Below the pieces are notes generated by a model. It was not told the origin of the DNA and did no database searches. It was given only the letters and a program-made list of their open reading frames with translations. DNA of 64,000 nucleotides from assembly GCF_033958435.1 (NCBI RefSeq), contig NC_134147.1:46928001-46992000 (forward strand), given 5' to 3'. The stretch comes from Carettochelys insculpta (Eukaryota > Chordata > Testudines > Carettochelyidae). Each line of letters begins with the position of its first letter. Within the stretch, counting starts at the first letter, position 1. A program made the position numbers and the translations under genes. Shown one piece after another: positions 43,847 to 55,650 of the stretch.

Positions 43847-45671
43847 TTTTTCACAGCAAAGAACAGAATCTAGCCTGATAATTGAGGGGATGCAGCTTTC
43901 AACGTGGTCATCCTTCATAGCCATAATGCTATACAGTAGCTATGTCCTTTCTCCTTGTGCAGTTACTTGAAAGTGATAAAGTGCCTTACTCAAAGTGAGG
44001 TTGCGTGCAGATTATGTGGAGGCATTGGCAGCATGTGATAAGATATGGGAAAACCACAGCTCTCCTGTTAAGAAGAAACATTTTATGTTTAATCAGCACA
44101 GTTAAGTTGTATCCTGTAAGTTCCTCAGAAGTGATATCCTTGCCTATAACAGAATGACTGTGGAGGCCCTGTGCTCCACTAGCAGCCCAAAGAATTCATC
44201 CTTGTCATCATCATCACGGCAAATGTCAGGCATGCACCTGAAACAGACATGCTATGCTAATTCTGGTTCGTTTCTATGTCTGCAGCTGGGCAGGTTTCTT
44301 TCAGGGAACTTCTATGACCTGATCCCTTCCGAGAATGAAAGCACGTGGGGATGTGTCAAAGTGAAAGCTGATTTCCTGAGCTGGTTTGTCTCTGACTCTG
44401 AAGGGAGCTAGGGGAAAAGAAAATCATGTGTAAACCTCTCTGTGGTACCTAAATCCTGATGGGAGCTGGAGTGTTTGCTTGAAAGTCTCTCTTCCCCAGT
44501 CGTGGCTTAGATACGAAAGTCATAAAAAAAAAAAAAAACTTCGAAAGTTTTGTCCTTGTGAATGTCCTGTGGAACTACTGGCCTTCTAATAGGATGTGTA
44601 CTGTACAAAAGGCAGGTTTTAGTTAATGAAATTAGTTTGAGGTAGTTCAATTCATCTCTGCTTTAAAGTAAATTATTTTTGATATATGAGTAGGTTCTTG
44701 TTAAAAATGCATTGTTTGTCAAAAAGATTGATCACTTGTCCCAAGTATTTTTGGCATCTTGAATAACAGTAGAAACTTGCTTGTAACTGCAAGGAGACAC
44801 TTAACAGGGCTGAAACTTTCAACTTGTGCTGAATACTTAGGGAAAGGTGGAGCTCAATGATTACATTTAAAAGAAATGTTTAGGGACTGTAGATAACCTA
44901 GATCAAGAATTTTCAAATAGAAGTTCACTGATGTACCATACCTGCACTGAAATAATAGGTTTTAGCATATTGTATGTTTTCTGTATTTGTACTTCTAAGA
45001 TTGTCCACTGGCATTGGCTCACTTTTTGCACTTCATGCACATAATCTTCAGAGAATTCTTCTCAGACTGTCAAGTTGACTCATTTCTGCTGAAGAAACTT
45101 TATTGGGGGCTAGTACTCTTAATACTTGCACAGGGACTTCTAATGATATTACTAAGTTTCAGGCAGAGAATGCTATTTCAGGTAGTAATTGACATCTAAA
45201 AGTCTCCATTGGTTTGGCCTTGTTCTCCTTACATCAGCTGTCTGCATGTACATCTATTGCAGTTATATTGTGTAGAAACAGTGTAAATGTAGTCCGTTTA
45301 TATGAGCTGGAAGTCAGTTATATGAGAAATTAACTGGTATAGTTTTAGCATTACTTTTGACTGCAGAAATTACACTTTGCACTACATAGGCAGTTCAACT
45401 GACTTGACTATGTAAGTAATAGACAATGAGTTAATTGGAATAAATTACAAGGGGATTAGCTAGCAGTGGATGTAGTTTGGTTTAAGTGGACCATGATAGA
45501 GCTGGGCATAAAGAAGAGGAATTAAATTTTGCAGTTTCTATGTACTTAAGATTGTCCTTTCATATAGTAATGTGTAAGGATTCTAAAAATACATTGTCCT
45601 TAGGCAAATGTAGTTGAGTGATAAAGCCATTTATGACACACTTCATTCTCTGCATAGGAAAAGCTGTCCTA
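43847..45671. other. No gene; poly(A) at about 44524-44539
   Basis: AT-rich. Short frames such as 44154-44411 show no domain. The poly(A) run has no retroposon body that I can identify on its left. Confidence 0.45.
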
Positions 45672-46020
45672 GGCTATGTCTAAACAGCAGTATGGTTGTT
45701 CCAGAAGAGAGGTGTTCCAGAATAGTTTATTCCAAAATAGTGCAAAATGCACACAAAATAAATTTTGAAATAGCGTACCTACACATAGTCGAGCCTATTT
45801 TGAAATAGAGCTGTTGGTCGCGCTATGGCTTATTTTGAAATAGGTTCTATGCCCTGTCTAAACAGACCCTATTTCAAAATGGAAGTATTCCTCCTATAAT
45901 GAGGTGTACCAATTTCAAAATAAGGCACCCACTAGTTCTAAATTATTTCAAAATAGTAGTTGTGTTGTGTAGATGTTTGCATAATTATTTTGAAATCACT
46001 TTGTTGTATAGACATATGCC
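45672..46020. mobile_element. Old Harbinger-like MITE, about 350 bp
   Basis: The tips GGCTATGTCTAAACAGC and, opposite strand, GGCATATGTCTATACAAC are related inverted repeats. The interior holds many copies of TATTTTGAAATA/TATTTCAAAATA, which look like the TATTTCGAAATA palindrome of element 1 after CpG decay. An internal CTGTCTAAACAG at about 45856 repeats the tip core. Clean target duplications were not found, so the boundaries are approximate. Confidence 0.65.
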
Positions 46021-46836
46021 TATGGCCCTCATTTTCAGGAGAACTATGCGTTATGGGCCAAATCCTGGTGTCATTGAAGTCACAAGAATGGCAATAGTAG
46101 GTCAGACCAGTGGTCCACCTAGCCCTGTATCCTGTCTTCTGACAGTGGTCACTGCTGGATGCTTCAGAGGGAATAAACAGAATGGGGCAGTTAATGAGAT
46201 GTCCATCTGTGGTCCAGTCTCAGTTTATGGTACTTAGAGGTTTAGGAACACCTGGAGTATGGAACTATGTTTATGTTGGCAGTTACCCATTAATATAACT
46301 GTCTTCTGTGAACCTATGAGAGTTTTTTTTTTTTTTTAACCCAGTTAATATTTTTTGGCCTTCACAAGATCCCCTGGCAAGGAGTTCCACAGATTGTGTA
46401 TGTTGTGCGAAGGAGTACTTCGTTTGTTTTAACCTGCTATCTATTAATTTTATTGGCCGACTGCTAGCTCTTGTATTTGTGTGAAGGGGTAAATGCCACT
46501 CTCATAGTCACTTCCTCCACACCACTCTCCTCAGTTTTCTAAGATGAAAAGTGCCAATGTGTCCTCATATAGCAGTTCTCTATTCCTAATAGTTTTTATT
46601 GTCCTTTTCTATACTTTGTCTAACTTAATATATCTTTTTAGATGGACTTCGCATAGTATTCAAGTGGGGGATGTAATGTAGATTTATATGCTGACATTAT
46701 GACTGTTCTTGTTTTATTATCCAGCTCTTTCCTAATGATTTATAATATTGTTAGCACTTTTGACCCTTGCTGTATGTTGTCTGGAAACGTCCATTCAAAG
46801 ATCGATGATCCCTTAAGAAAGATCTTGGAGAAGTGT

Positions 46837-47594
46837 GACAGGGCACCTGTTCCTCACTGACCATTAACCCTTTGCCTCTCATTGGAGCATCTGCCCAGGA
46901 CCCAATCAAGCAGAGTAAGGCTTAGAAGACACCGACCGGAGCTAGGCTGGGACCTGTAAGAAGGGCTGCAGAACAGAGAGGAGCTGAGTCTCTCCCTGGA
47001 GATTGAAGGAGAAGGTCTGGTTGCCTTAAATATAAGTACCTGCTACAGAGCAGTGCTGAGCATAATCCTGGAGAAAGCAGAGCTCTAGGCTGTTTGATTC
47101 CCAGACTGAATAAGACCTTGATACAGAGGTGAAGTAGGTGTGAAAGCTACTGGATAGTGGCCCAGAAGAAGCAGGAAATGGCAGAGGGGACGAAGAGGTA
47201 GTGAGTGGCTGCCAGCTATAGGGTCTCTGGGTCAGAGACCAGAGTGGCAGCTGGGCCTGAGCACCATTTCTCTTTGCCCAATGGCCACTGAAGGAAATGA
47301 CCAGCCAAATAACTGCAGTTTGCCTCTGAGCAAGCTGGACTAGGGGCTACAGTCTGCCACTGTAGCTAGAGGCTAGGTGAAGAACTGCCAGTTCTCTTGG
47401 GATTGGGGAAGACAACAGAGTTGAAGAGGACACCACAATCCAGGAGTGACTTGGGTCTCCACAGGGAGCAAAGATGGTGAAGGAGCATGGGTAGAGCATG
47501 AGACATCACAAGAAGGCCTCCTACTGATGGGTAGAGAGAATTCCTGGAGTAACAAGATGGAGGCACCATAGTGATGAGCATAACCCGTTGCACA
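46837..47594. mobile_element. Unclassified LTR-like insertion in CR1
   Basis: About 750 bp of purine-rich sequence beginning TGTGACAGGGCACC interrupts CR1 text that resumes at GGTAACAGCTAATTT (47597). The TG start and lack of coding potential suggest a solo LTR, but no clean CA end or target duplication was found. I recall similar text being repeated in turtle genomes. Confidence 0.45.
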
Positions 47595-47619
47595 ATGGTA
47601 ACAGCTAATTTAGACCCTG

Positions 47620-47790
47620 CCAAAACAACGAGAAGTCCTGTGGCACCTCATAGACTAACAGATACATTGGAGCATAAGCTTTTGTGGGCAAAGACTCAGA
47701 ACTGCAGACGAAGCTTATGCTCCAATGTATCTGTCAGTCTAGAAGGTGCCACAGGAATTGTCATTGTTTTTGTGGATACAAGCTACTCTT
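47620..47790. mobile_element. Inverted pair of Penelope-like 3' ends
   Basis: The antisense arm (GTCCTGTGGCACCTCATAGA, CTAACAGATACATTGGAGCA, TAAGCTTTTGTGGGCAAAGA) is mirrored by GAAGCTTATGCTCCAATGTA, TCTGTCAGTCTAGAAGGTGC and CACAGGAATTGTCATTG. The arms are about 75 bp with a spacer under 20 bp. They belong to a different subfamily from the pairs at 35.1 and 60.3 kb, yet have the same join. Inserted in the antisense CR1. Confidence 0.8.
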
Positions 47791-48404
47791 TGGATACTTT
47801 GGTACTGCTATTTTGTATATTTATTTGAGATTGTTTTTGAATATGGACCACTTTGCACTTCTCAACAATGAATGCTACCTGCCATTTTGTCACTGGTCAT
47901 CCAGTTTTGAGAGACTTCTTTGTAACTCTTTGCTCTCAGCTTTGGATTGAATCATCTTGAGTATTTTAACATCATCTGCAAACTTTGCAGCATGTGTATT
48001 CCCTTCTTTTAAGTCATTTATGAATAGACTGAACAGTGCAGACTCTTAGGGGCTCCTCGTATTTACCTCTTTCCATTGTGATAAGTGACCATTTATTCTT
48101 ACCCTTTATCTCCTATCCTTTATTTAAGCAGCCACTGATCCTTGAGAGGACCATCTTTCCTTATCCCATGGCTACTTACTTTGCTTAAGACCTTTTGGTG
48201 TGAGATCTTATCAAAGGTTTTCTGAAAGTTCAGGTGCACTACACCCACTGCATTACCTTTGCCCACATGCTTGATGTCACTTAAAGAAGCCTAATGGATG
48301 ACAAGTCTTTGCCAAAGTCATATTGACTTTTCCCCAACATATCTTGTTTTAGTGGTGTGTCTGAAAAATCTGTTCTTTGCTACAGTTTCAACCATTTTGT
48401 TCCA

Positions 48405-48496
48405 TACCATCTGACGAGGTAGGATTTACCCATGAAAGGTTATGCCCAAATAAATCTGTGAGTCTTTAAGGTTCTGTGGGACTCCTCGTTATTTTT
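48405..48496 (+). mobile_element. Penelope-like 3' end, single arm
   Basis: CATCTGACGAGGTAGGATTT, ACCCATGAAAGGTTATGCCC, AAATCTGTGAGTCTTTAAGG and GTGGGACTCCTCGTTATTTT. It interrupts the antisense CR1, which continues on the right at about 48500. Confidence 0.7.
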
Positions 48497-48727
48497 ACAT
48501 CTCTCAATTTTGAGTACTGCAGTTTCATATCTGAGTTCCTGTAGAACTTTTGAGTGACTAGCATGTGGTCCTGATGGCATACTATCGTTTAATATATCCA
48601 TTTCTTCTGAAACGTTCTCTCCCTAAACCTAAATCTGGGATAGTGCCTCAGATTTGCCATTTAAAAAGAATGGTGCAGGTGTCAGAATCTTTTTCACATT
48701 CTGTACAGTGAAGACCAATGACAAGCA

Positions 48728-51700
48728 GTCAGTGGGAGCCATCGAATTAAGTGGGACCAGAGTTAGGCCATATATGGTCCTTCCTGGGGTGACATAAATT
48801 CTGGACAAATTGAAGCTCTCCTATAGTAATTGTCCTTACATAAATCTTTATCGCCATGAAGATAGGTAAGGTCCACAATAAAAGTGTAATAAAAATAATG
48901 TACTCTATCCTAATCCCACACACGCCCAAGTCCAATGGGAGTTTTTCTGTTAAGTTTAATTGGTATTGAATAAGGTACTTAACAGTAAAATTGACGTGGC
49001 GGTTTTGATTTTTAGAAAATAGTCTGATGGATTAATCAATGAGTAAAACCATATCACTGCGCATTTTGCACAGAGACATACCAAGGACATGTATACACTT
49101 ATGGATATTTACATACGTAGTCCATTGCCAATACAGTGTATTTTTAGACAGATAATATAATGTTATTGCAGACTGAATGCTGACATGAGATAATACCTCA
49201 CTTGTGGATGGCCAAACAAATTTCTGCAGGGGGATCAATACTCGTCATGTCAGATTGCATACTTTCAGATGGTGGGAGATAGGGCTAGCTCTGGGGAAAA
49301 GCAGATCATTTGTATGCTACTATATTGGCAAGATCCCTTTGTGGAATAAAGAACTGATCCATCTAGATTCATCTATCATTTCAGTCTTCTGTTCCTTGTT
49401 TCTGAACATCATGTAAGGAGGGAATAAATTCTGCTTTCTTACCTTGACTCCTGGTACCTAAGTTTTAGTCCTCTGTGCTCTGGAAGCAGTTGTGCGTATT
49501 CAGTTGAGATCTCAAGTGGCAGTTTTTAGGGAAGATAAAGAGCACTGGGAGCAGCTTAGGGAAACATTTTTACTGACATTATTCCAATATTTAGAAATAA
49601 AGATGTACTGTGTGACAGAAAAACTTTTGTCTTTGTGCATTAATATATTTCTTCAGTGAGTTAAAAAACATCTCATGTGAAATTAGAAAAATCAAGGGTT
49701 AAACCTGAACTCAGGGAGTCATGTGTTTCACAGAAGCCTCTTGATGGGAGATGGTAACTGTGTAATTACTTATCCAAGGCCTGTGAGCCAAAGGGAGAAA
49801 ATAGCTTCAGAGCCGAGGAACAATAATAGAGATACTTGTCTTCATACTCGAAGCAGGACACAGCCTAGAACCGAGAGAGACACATGCTTTGTGCTAAAAT
49901 TGGAGGAATCCTATAATATGTTGGGGCTCCATTTCTCATACTTCTAAGGCCATTTTGTGCTGCTGATTTCCAGTGGAGAACTCCTCCCACTGGAATCACG
50001 ACTGGCAGAGCTGGTGGAGGTGGCAGGCACCTTGTATGCCTTTGCTGGTATAAGGGCCCTTAGGCCAGCAGTGTGAGCTGCCTAAGCAAGAACAGGGAGC
50101 AATTGGCACTTTGCAACCACTCCCTCTGCTTCCTCTGAGCATAGCACAGGCCCAGTGGATAACTTCTGCTGGGGCATTCCAGCTGTTTGATGCAATGAGA
50201 CCGGCAGTAGGAACAGACTAGCCAGTTCGGCTGCTATCCAAACTTCCCACTGTCCATTGAACTGCAGTTTTTAAAATTTATTCTAAATCCCTCTTTTCCC
50301 ATTACACACATCTGCCTGGGGATGTGTCTGAAGCTTTCTCAGGGCACCATTATCCTGTACTCCTCCCCTCCTGGGATTCTCTTCTGGGATGTTTTCTTTT
50401 GGTGGCTATAGTTTTGGTGGAAACAGTCTACTTCCCCTTTCCTATAGAAACGTATTTCCTGGACTATAGAAAGGCAGAGATTCCCTCTCTCCGACCTTGG
50501 AAGCAATGAATAAGTATTACTCTAGTAAGCTCTCCTATGGGCTGTGCTGATCTTGCTGCTTCCCATGTAAATGACTCTATGAGACGTTGTCCCTGAGTGC
50601 ACTGAGGTTGTTGATGTTCCTATAGGCAAGAGTCCACCATCCCTCTTCCAATTCATTCAGCTCTCTTCAGTCACATGTCCCTGCTGCCTGAGAGATGGAA
50701 CTTGGAAATGGAGACTAGTTGTTTTTTTTTTGTTTGACAGTTGCATTAGCCATTGGTCTGCTGGGTTGCTTTGTTGAATGATTCTTCTGAGCCAACTATC
50801 TAGTGGTTTTTGAATTCCTCTTCCTTTTTGACAGAACATGTTGAATTTGGTATTTCAGTAGCAGCTGGTTTTTTTAAAGCAGTGACTCAGTTTTACACTG
50901 GAGAATCAAACACAAAATATCCATTATTTGTAAGTGTAATGCATAACCCTGGTATCTGCTACACTCAGCAACATTTAGAAATGTAAAGGGGCATTTTAAA
51001 GTATTCCAGACATTCTCAAATGCATGGTTGTACTAGACTTAATTTTAAAATCTGTTCATTTCCACTTCAGTTAAAATATAAATATAGATAGAATACGATT
51101 CCTATCTCAAGAACTCTCTAGTGAAGTGCCCTCCAAATAAGTTTTATAGATGCCTTTTTCCCCGAAAGCAAACAAACAGAAAGCATGAAATCAATCCCTG
51201 CTTTTACATGTGTCAGGCCAGATTGTTCCTGCCTCTTGCATACAGATGTGTAAGGCAGGCTGAAGAATCTACCCTGCCCCCATGCTTGTGGGGATGTAGG
51301 CACTCTTCCCTCAATGTACTTCCTACAGCGTAAACTGCCTTACAGGGGCTAGCGCCACAACACCCGCTGCACAGAGTGGTTGGAGCTCACCATGGGGAAA
51401 TGTGGCTGTGCTGTCTTACTGAGTGATGCTTCGTTCCCTCCCTTGCAGCCAAGAGATATGCAAAGAAGTTTGGTTTCCTGGAGTATAATCCCCCGCTCCT
51501 CAGGTGGCTGTCCTGGGATGATGGGACTCCACATCCCACCTGGCTCATCCCAAATTGCAATGCCTGCAATTTGGACTTTACTGTATAGCATTTGCAAGCA
51601 AATTATCCGTGTTTCCAAAGTGCACGTCTGGGTAATTTGTGTGTGCACAGCACCCATTCCATAGGCACAAGCTGGGAAATAGGCACACACCTCGCTGTGC

Positions 51701-52699
51701 GGGTTGCTGAATCTGCGTAGTGTGTCAGGCGCCACATGCTTACACTGAATAGATGCAAACTGCCCATGGTTGTAAAAGCATGTACCATTTTGTTAGTGCT
51801 ATATATGTTCCTATTTAGGAACATATATAAAGCCATTGCTATGGCAACCTGGGCACCTTTCCATTAACAGAATCAATTGAAAATATTGGCCTGCTCAGTT
51901 AAAAATTCTAAAGTGTGCCAATATTGTGACCAATCACAAGTTTCACCGAACAAATGGGCCTTAAATATATGCCCTTGGCATCCATGTTAAATACAACATG
52001 TTTTGAAGTATCAGCCATATAACAGCTGAGTGTTTCTCCTCACCCTTTTAAGCTGTTCTTTTGGCCAAATGGGCATTTAAAAGAACATTTCATAGACTGC
52101 AAATTACAGAACATGAAATCTCATGGCACCTTGACAAAAATATTTCCTTTATATTCAGGAAACCTTCAGGTCCATAAATGTGAATTTTATGTTTCGAACT
52201 TATAGCTGTAGACTAGTGGAAATGAATTCCCATGTTATTTCTGCTGTTCAAGGGCTGGTTGCCTTTTTATAATGTCTGATCCTTTTAGACATGTCTCTGT
52301 GTAGGTGGCTTGCTGGATAGCCAGAGGGTAGTTGCTTTACTCAGCTTCTGCAATGCAAAGTCATGTTAATCTACTGTGTAAACGTAAGAATCAATTATTC
52401 AAGATTACTGGGGAACCTGGATTAACTCAAACTAGATTTTTAGTGGCATTGATTTGGAGAGCAACTGGGATGAGAGTTAGCTGTTGAAATTAATTGTCAA
52501 GGAAAATCTTTCCCCAGAAGTGAGGCCATGTCTCCGGGCATTGGAGAAGACTGCTCTAGCTAAATGACTGTGTAGTGGTGAGCTGAGGAAGGCATTCACT
52601 TGCAGTTCAGGGGACTCTAATGACATATCGAATAAACTTGTGTTACCCGTTGTTAGCCGATGGCTGGGTAGTGAGTGGTCTGTGTGCCTTATCACATCT
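48728..52699. other. No gene or clear repeat seen
   Basis: Mostly AT-rich. Frames at 51349-51735 (minus, 128 codons) and 51380-51664 (plus) overlap each other and have no domains. The text at about 52118-52150 (CTCATGGCACCTTGAC) may be a worn Penelope-like end but is too short to call. Confidence 0.45.
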
Positions 52700-52857
52700 G
52701 AGTCTTTAACTGCTAGGACAGACTGTGCCTTCACAGCGGGCAGCCAGAATGGCTGACAGATGCCCCAGAGATCCACCCGAGTCTTTAACTGCTAGGACAG
52801 GCTGTCCCTTCGCAGCAGGCAGCCAGGATGGCTGTCGGGTGCCCCAAAAGTCTGCCC
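52700..52857. repeat. 79-bp direct tandem duplication
   Basis: Two adjacent copies (52700-52778 and 52779-52857), each beginning GAGTCTTTAACTGCTAGGAC and containing CAGCCAG(A/G)ATGGCTG, differ at about a dozen positions. It adjoins, and is probably part of, the LTR-like region to its right. Confidence 0.9.
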
Positions 52858-53700
52858 TGTGGAGGTGACACGACTCAGCGCTCAGCTTTTACTGCACCTT
52901 ACCACTGACCAGGCTGATATAGCCGAACGGCTGAGGTTCTTTGTTTTGTGTTCGGCCGAGGTACAGTAACTGGAAGGAGTCAGGCTGAAAGCTTAAATGG
53001 TTACTATTTATTAGAAGCAGAAATAAGAAATGTCAATGGTTACAAGGTTATTGTTCTATCTTCTTAACTACTAGTAGGATGATACATATGGCATACCAAT
53101 TAGATTACAAGTTACCCATTTGAGGACCAGACACCTCAGCCTAAAGAGCTCTTACTATTAAATGTGCACAAAAGTACATTGCAGATATAATTCTCACCTC
53201 TGTGTCCTTCGACTCCTGGCGTAGCCAACATTGTTCACTGAATCCCACGGGAAGAACAATGCGAGGAGGCCGTCCCCTGGGTCCTCGGGAGGCAAAGACC
53301 TTACCCGACCTGCAGGTGTAGGTAATTGGAGCTCAGTTAGAGTGGTCTGCTGGGCCCTTCTTTATACCCCTTGGGTCACGCACATTCTTCCTTATCTAAA
53401 GGTACCAATTGTGCTGGTTCATCTTTGTGACGCCAGTTCTTACAAGGCAGTTGCAATTTAATTTACACTTATAAGATAGAGTTAACTAAATCATTAAAAC
53501 AGGGCATTATTTTCGTATGGGCGGTAGGTTCCTCTTCTGGGATGAAGTGTGGGCGATCAATTATCAGTACCAGCCAAGGGTGGTTTGAGGCCCTGTGGTC
53601 AACAGCTAGCCTGTTCGCTCCCTTGTCTGTATTCTTCAGTATAGGGTCATGCTGACACAGCACATCTGTGTTTTGAAGCATCAAAAGACTGGGCTTGAGA
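52858..53700 (-). mobile_element. Probable LTR, antisense
   Basis: On the minus strand a TATA-like GGGGTATAAAG at 53370-53360 is followed by a GC-richer transcribed-like region and, about 350 bp further, AATAAA (minus; 53012-53007). This order is that of an LTR with promoter, R and polyadenylation signal. TG...CA ends and target duplications could not be fixed, and no retroviral gene is present. The 79-bp duplication on its left would fall in R/U5. Confidence 0.45.
53360..53370 (-). promoter_or_regulatory. TATA-like box of the putative antisense LTR
   Basis: GGGTATAAAGA on the minus strand, followed by a more GC-rich region. The call depends on the LTR interpretation. Confidence 0.4.
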
Positions 53701-54482
53701 TAAGTGCATTTGTGCTTTCAAACATTCTAAGACTGTGCTGTTTCTTTGTGCTCAGAGGCACCTAAAAGGGGCAAGATGGAGCAGAGCAGGGGGATTCTGT
53801 CTGCCTACAACCGTGCACTGTGATTTCCTCTGTTGCTCCTTGATCGTCTTTCTTTCCATGCTGGACAAGCTGTTTTCTGTACATAAAGTTGGAATTACTG
53901 ACTTGGAGTTCTTGCTGCAGCTGTCTCTGGGTGGAGGGGAGACATCGTTTGACCTCTGAGGAGGTGGAGGAGAGGTAGCAGAGTGTGACATGAACTCACA
54001 TTCCTGGTTGCAGGCACAAAAAGAGGGTCCCATCCCAAATGGCATGTCACAGAAGTACGGAGATCACATGGAGGGCCCAGGCTTTATATTGCAAATTGCT
54101 CTGGCACATAGAACAGCACGTCATGCTTGTCTTACTCTGAGGATTATGTGTAGTTGGACCCCTCCCAGCTCTGTCTGGTCTCCTGTACAATCTCTCTGCT
54201 TCTTTCGTGCCACACTTACCACTGTGGCTCCAAAAGAGAGAAGTGTTAGTATTCTGTTATACACGTTTGTGTACGTAAATATGTGAGCGCATGTAGGGAC
54301 GTGGGGAACATACAGAGAGACCCTTGCAAAGCTCATTCAGTATACTTCAAGGGTGCTTGCAAAATTGTCACTTGTATTTGCCACAAGCACATCTTGTGGG
54401 GTCTATTCTCATCTCACTGTGGTTTCTCAGTTCCCATGGGTATTATTAGATGTTTCCCCTGACATATTGTCTTTCAACCCAA
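53701..54482. other. No gene or clear repeat seen
   Basis: Mixed-composition sequence with overlapping short frames on both strands (53735-54336); no domain is recognisable. Confidence 0.45.
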
Positions 54483-55650
54483 CTTGTTTCAACAAAGCAA
54501 AACAGCAGAAATGTAGCACTGTAAAGCCTAACAAAATGTTGTATTCGGTGATGAGCTTTTGTGGGACAGACCCACTTCATCAGATCAATCTCATTTCCAA
54601 TACAGACTGACATTTATAAGTACAGAGAACCAAAAAAAAGACTGCAATAAAAACTGACAAATCAAGTACATAGGACTGAAGGAGGAGGGTGAGGGGAGTG
54701 GGGATGTTAAGTGTCCTGCCTGAGATAACTATGAGCATCAAAGGAAGGGACACAGTCCTTGTAATGTATGAGGTAATTGATGTCTCTGTTCATACCATGT
54801 GTTAATGTGTTGAATTTGAATATGAATTCCAATTCACAAATTTCTCCCTGTAATCTGTTTTTAAATTTTTTGTTCTAGGACACAAATTCTCAGGTCTTTA
54901 ACAGAATGGCCTACTCCATTGAAGTGTTCACTGATCGGCATATGTGTATTGAGATTCCTGACGTCTGCTCTGTGTCCGTTTATTCTTTGCTGAAGGTTTT
55001 GCCCAGTCTGTCCAAAGTACATAGTGGCAGGGCATTGTTGGCACATAATGGCATATATAATGTTGCTGGAAGTGTATGAGAATGTGCCCTTGATCTTCTA
55101 ACTAACATGGTTAAAGTCCAGTGATGGTACCCTCAGAATAAATATGTGGACAAAGTTGTCAGTGGGGTTTGTTGCAAGGAAAAGTTCCAGTATTAGTGTT
55201 ACTGTGGTATAGCCTCTGATTGCTAGTGAGAATCTTTCTTAGGTTAGGAGATTGTCCATAGGAGACAACAAGCCTGTCACATAAGGCCTTCTAGAGTGTA
55301 GCATCATGATCCAGAATAGGTTGCAGGTTTTAAATTATGTGTTGCAGGGGTTTGAGTTGGAAGCTATACGTGATAAGTGGTGTTCTGTTGTTGATCTTCT
55401 TGGGCCTATCTTGAAGGAGCTGGTTTCTGGGAATTTGTCTGGCCTTGTCAATCTGGTTTTTTGTTTGTTTGTTTGTTTTTTGTTGTTTTTTTTTAAACTT
55501 CTCCTGATGAATAATTAAGTTTTATAAATGCTTGGTAGAGGTCTTGAAGTTTTTGGTCTCTGTCAGTAGGATCAGAGCTGATGTGATTGTACCTAAGGGC
55601 TTGACTATAAGCGATGGACCGTGTGGTGTGTGCTGGACAGAAGCTGGAGG
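54483..55650 (-). mobile_element. Penelope-like element (Neptune type), 3' part, antisense
   Basis: Reading the minus strand from 55650, broken frames resemble the C-terminal reverse transcriptase and linker (a run of FK.GPRRSTTEHHLS..-type text, then R.Y.T..L.L.LFLATNP-like text). The GIY-YIG endonuclease region follows, then an untranslated tail ending in ATGAAGTGGGTCTGTCCCAC, AAAGCTCATCACC and GTTAGGCTTTACAGTGCTAC. This tail is what recurs alone or in inverted pairs across the window, which identifies those short repeats as Penelope-like ends. Similarity begins to fail at about 55650, probably by 5' truncation, with a T-rich expansion at about 55455-55495. Confidence 0.75.
54775..55100 (-). 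pseudogene. GIY-YIG endonuclease region of a Penelope-like element
   Basis: Contains SYTSSNIIYAIMCQQCPA, then MYFGQTGQNLQQRINGHRAD, ISEHFNGVGHSVKDLRICVL, and after a stop KFKNRLQGEICELEF and TLTHGMNRDIN. IIYAI stands for the GIY motif and MYFGQTG for YIG; the Arg and His after it (RINGHRAD) are the usual conserved positions. The CxxC (MCQQCP) between the two motifs is typical of the Penelope version. The nuclease would nick the target for priming. One stop after VLEQKI and the lack of an upstream RT frame show that it is dead, but it is well preserved. Confidence 0.8.

Larger units (their letters stand above)
46085..48727 (-). mobile_element. CR1 LINE, antisense, 3' half, broken by three later insertions
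   Basis: From left to right on the plus strand the sequence is the reverse complement of a CR1 3' end (AGGTCAGACCAGTGGTCCAC, TATCCTGTCTTCTGACAGTG). It then gives the thumb region (TCCCCTGGCAAGGAGTTCCAC, AACCTGCTATCTATTAATTT), a middle part (GGTAACAGCTAATTTAGACC, TCATCTGCAAACTTTGCAGC), and reverse transcriptase palm text (ACTTTTCCCCAACATATCTT, GGTCCTGATGGCATACTATC). It is interrupted by an LTR-like repeat (about 46837-47594) and Penelope-like ends (47620-47790 and 48405-48496). No open frame survives. The order of insertion makes this CR1 one of the oldest elements here. Confidence 0.85.

Noticed and set aside
46800..46836. Small inversion in the CR1 copy next to the LTR-like insertion
   Set aside because: The word AAGAAAGATCTT looks inverted relative to the expected CR1 order, but it is itself near-palindromic, so the impression is not reliable.
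52100..52160. Additional Penelope-like end
   Set aside because: Only CATGGCACCTT and a T-rich follow-on match; too short and diverged to support.
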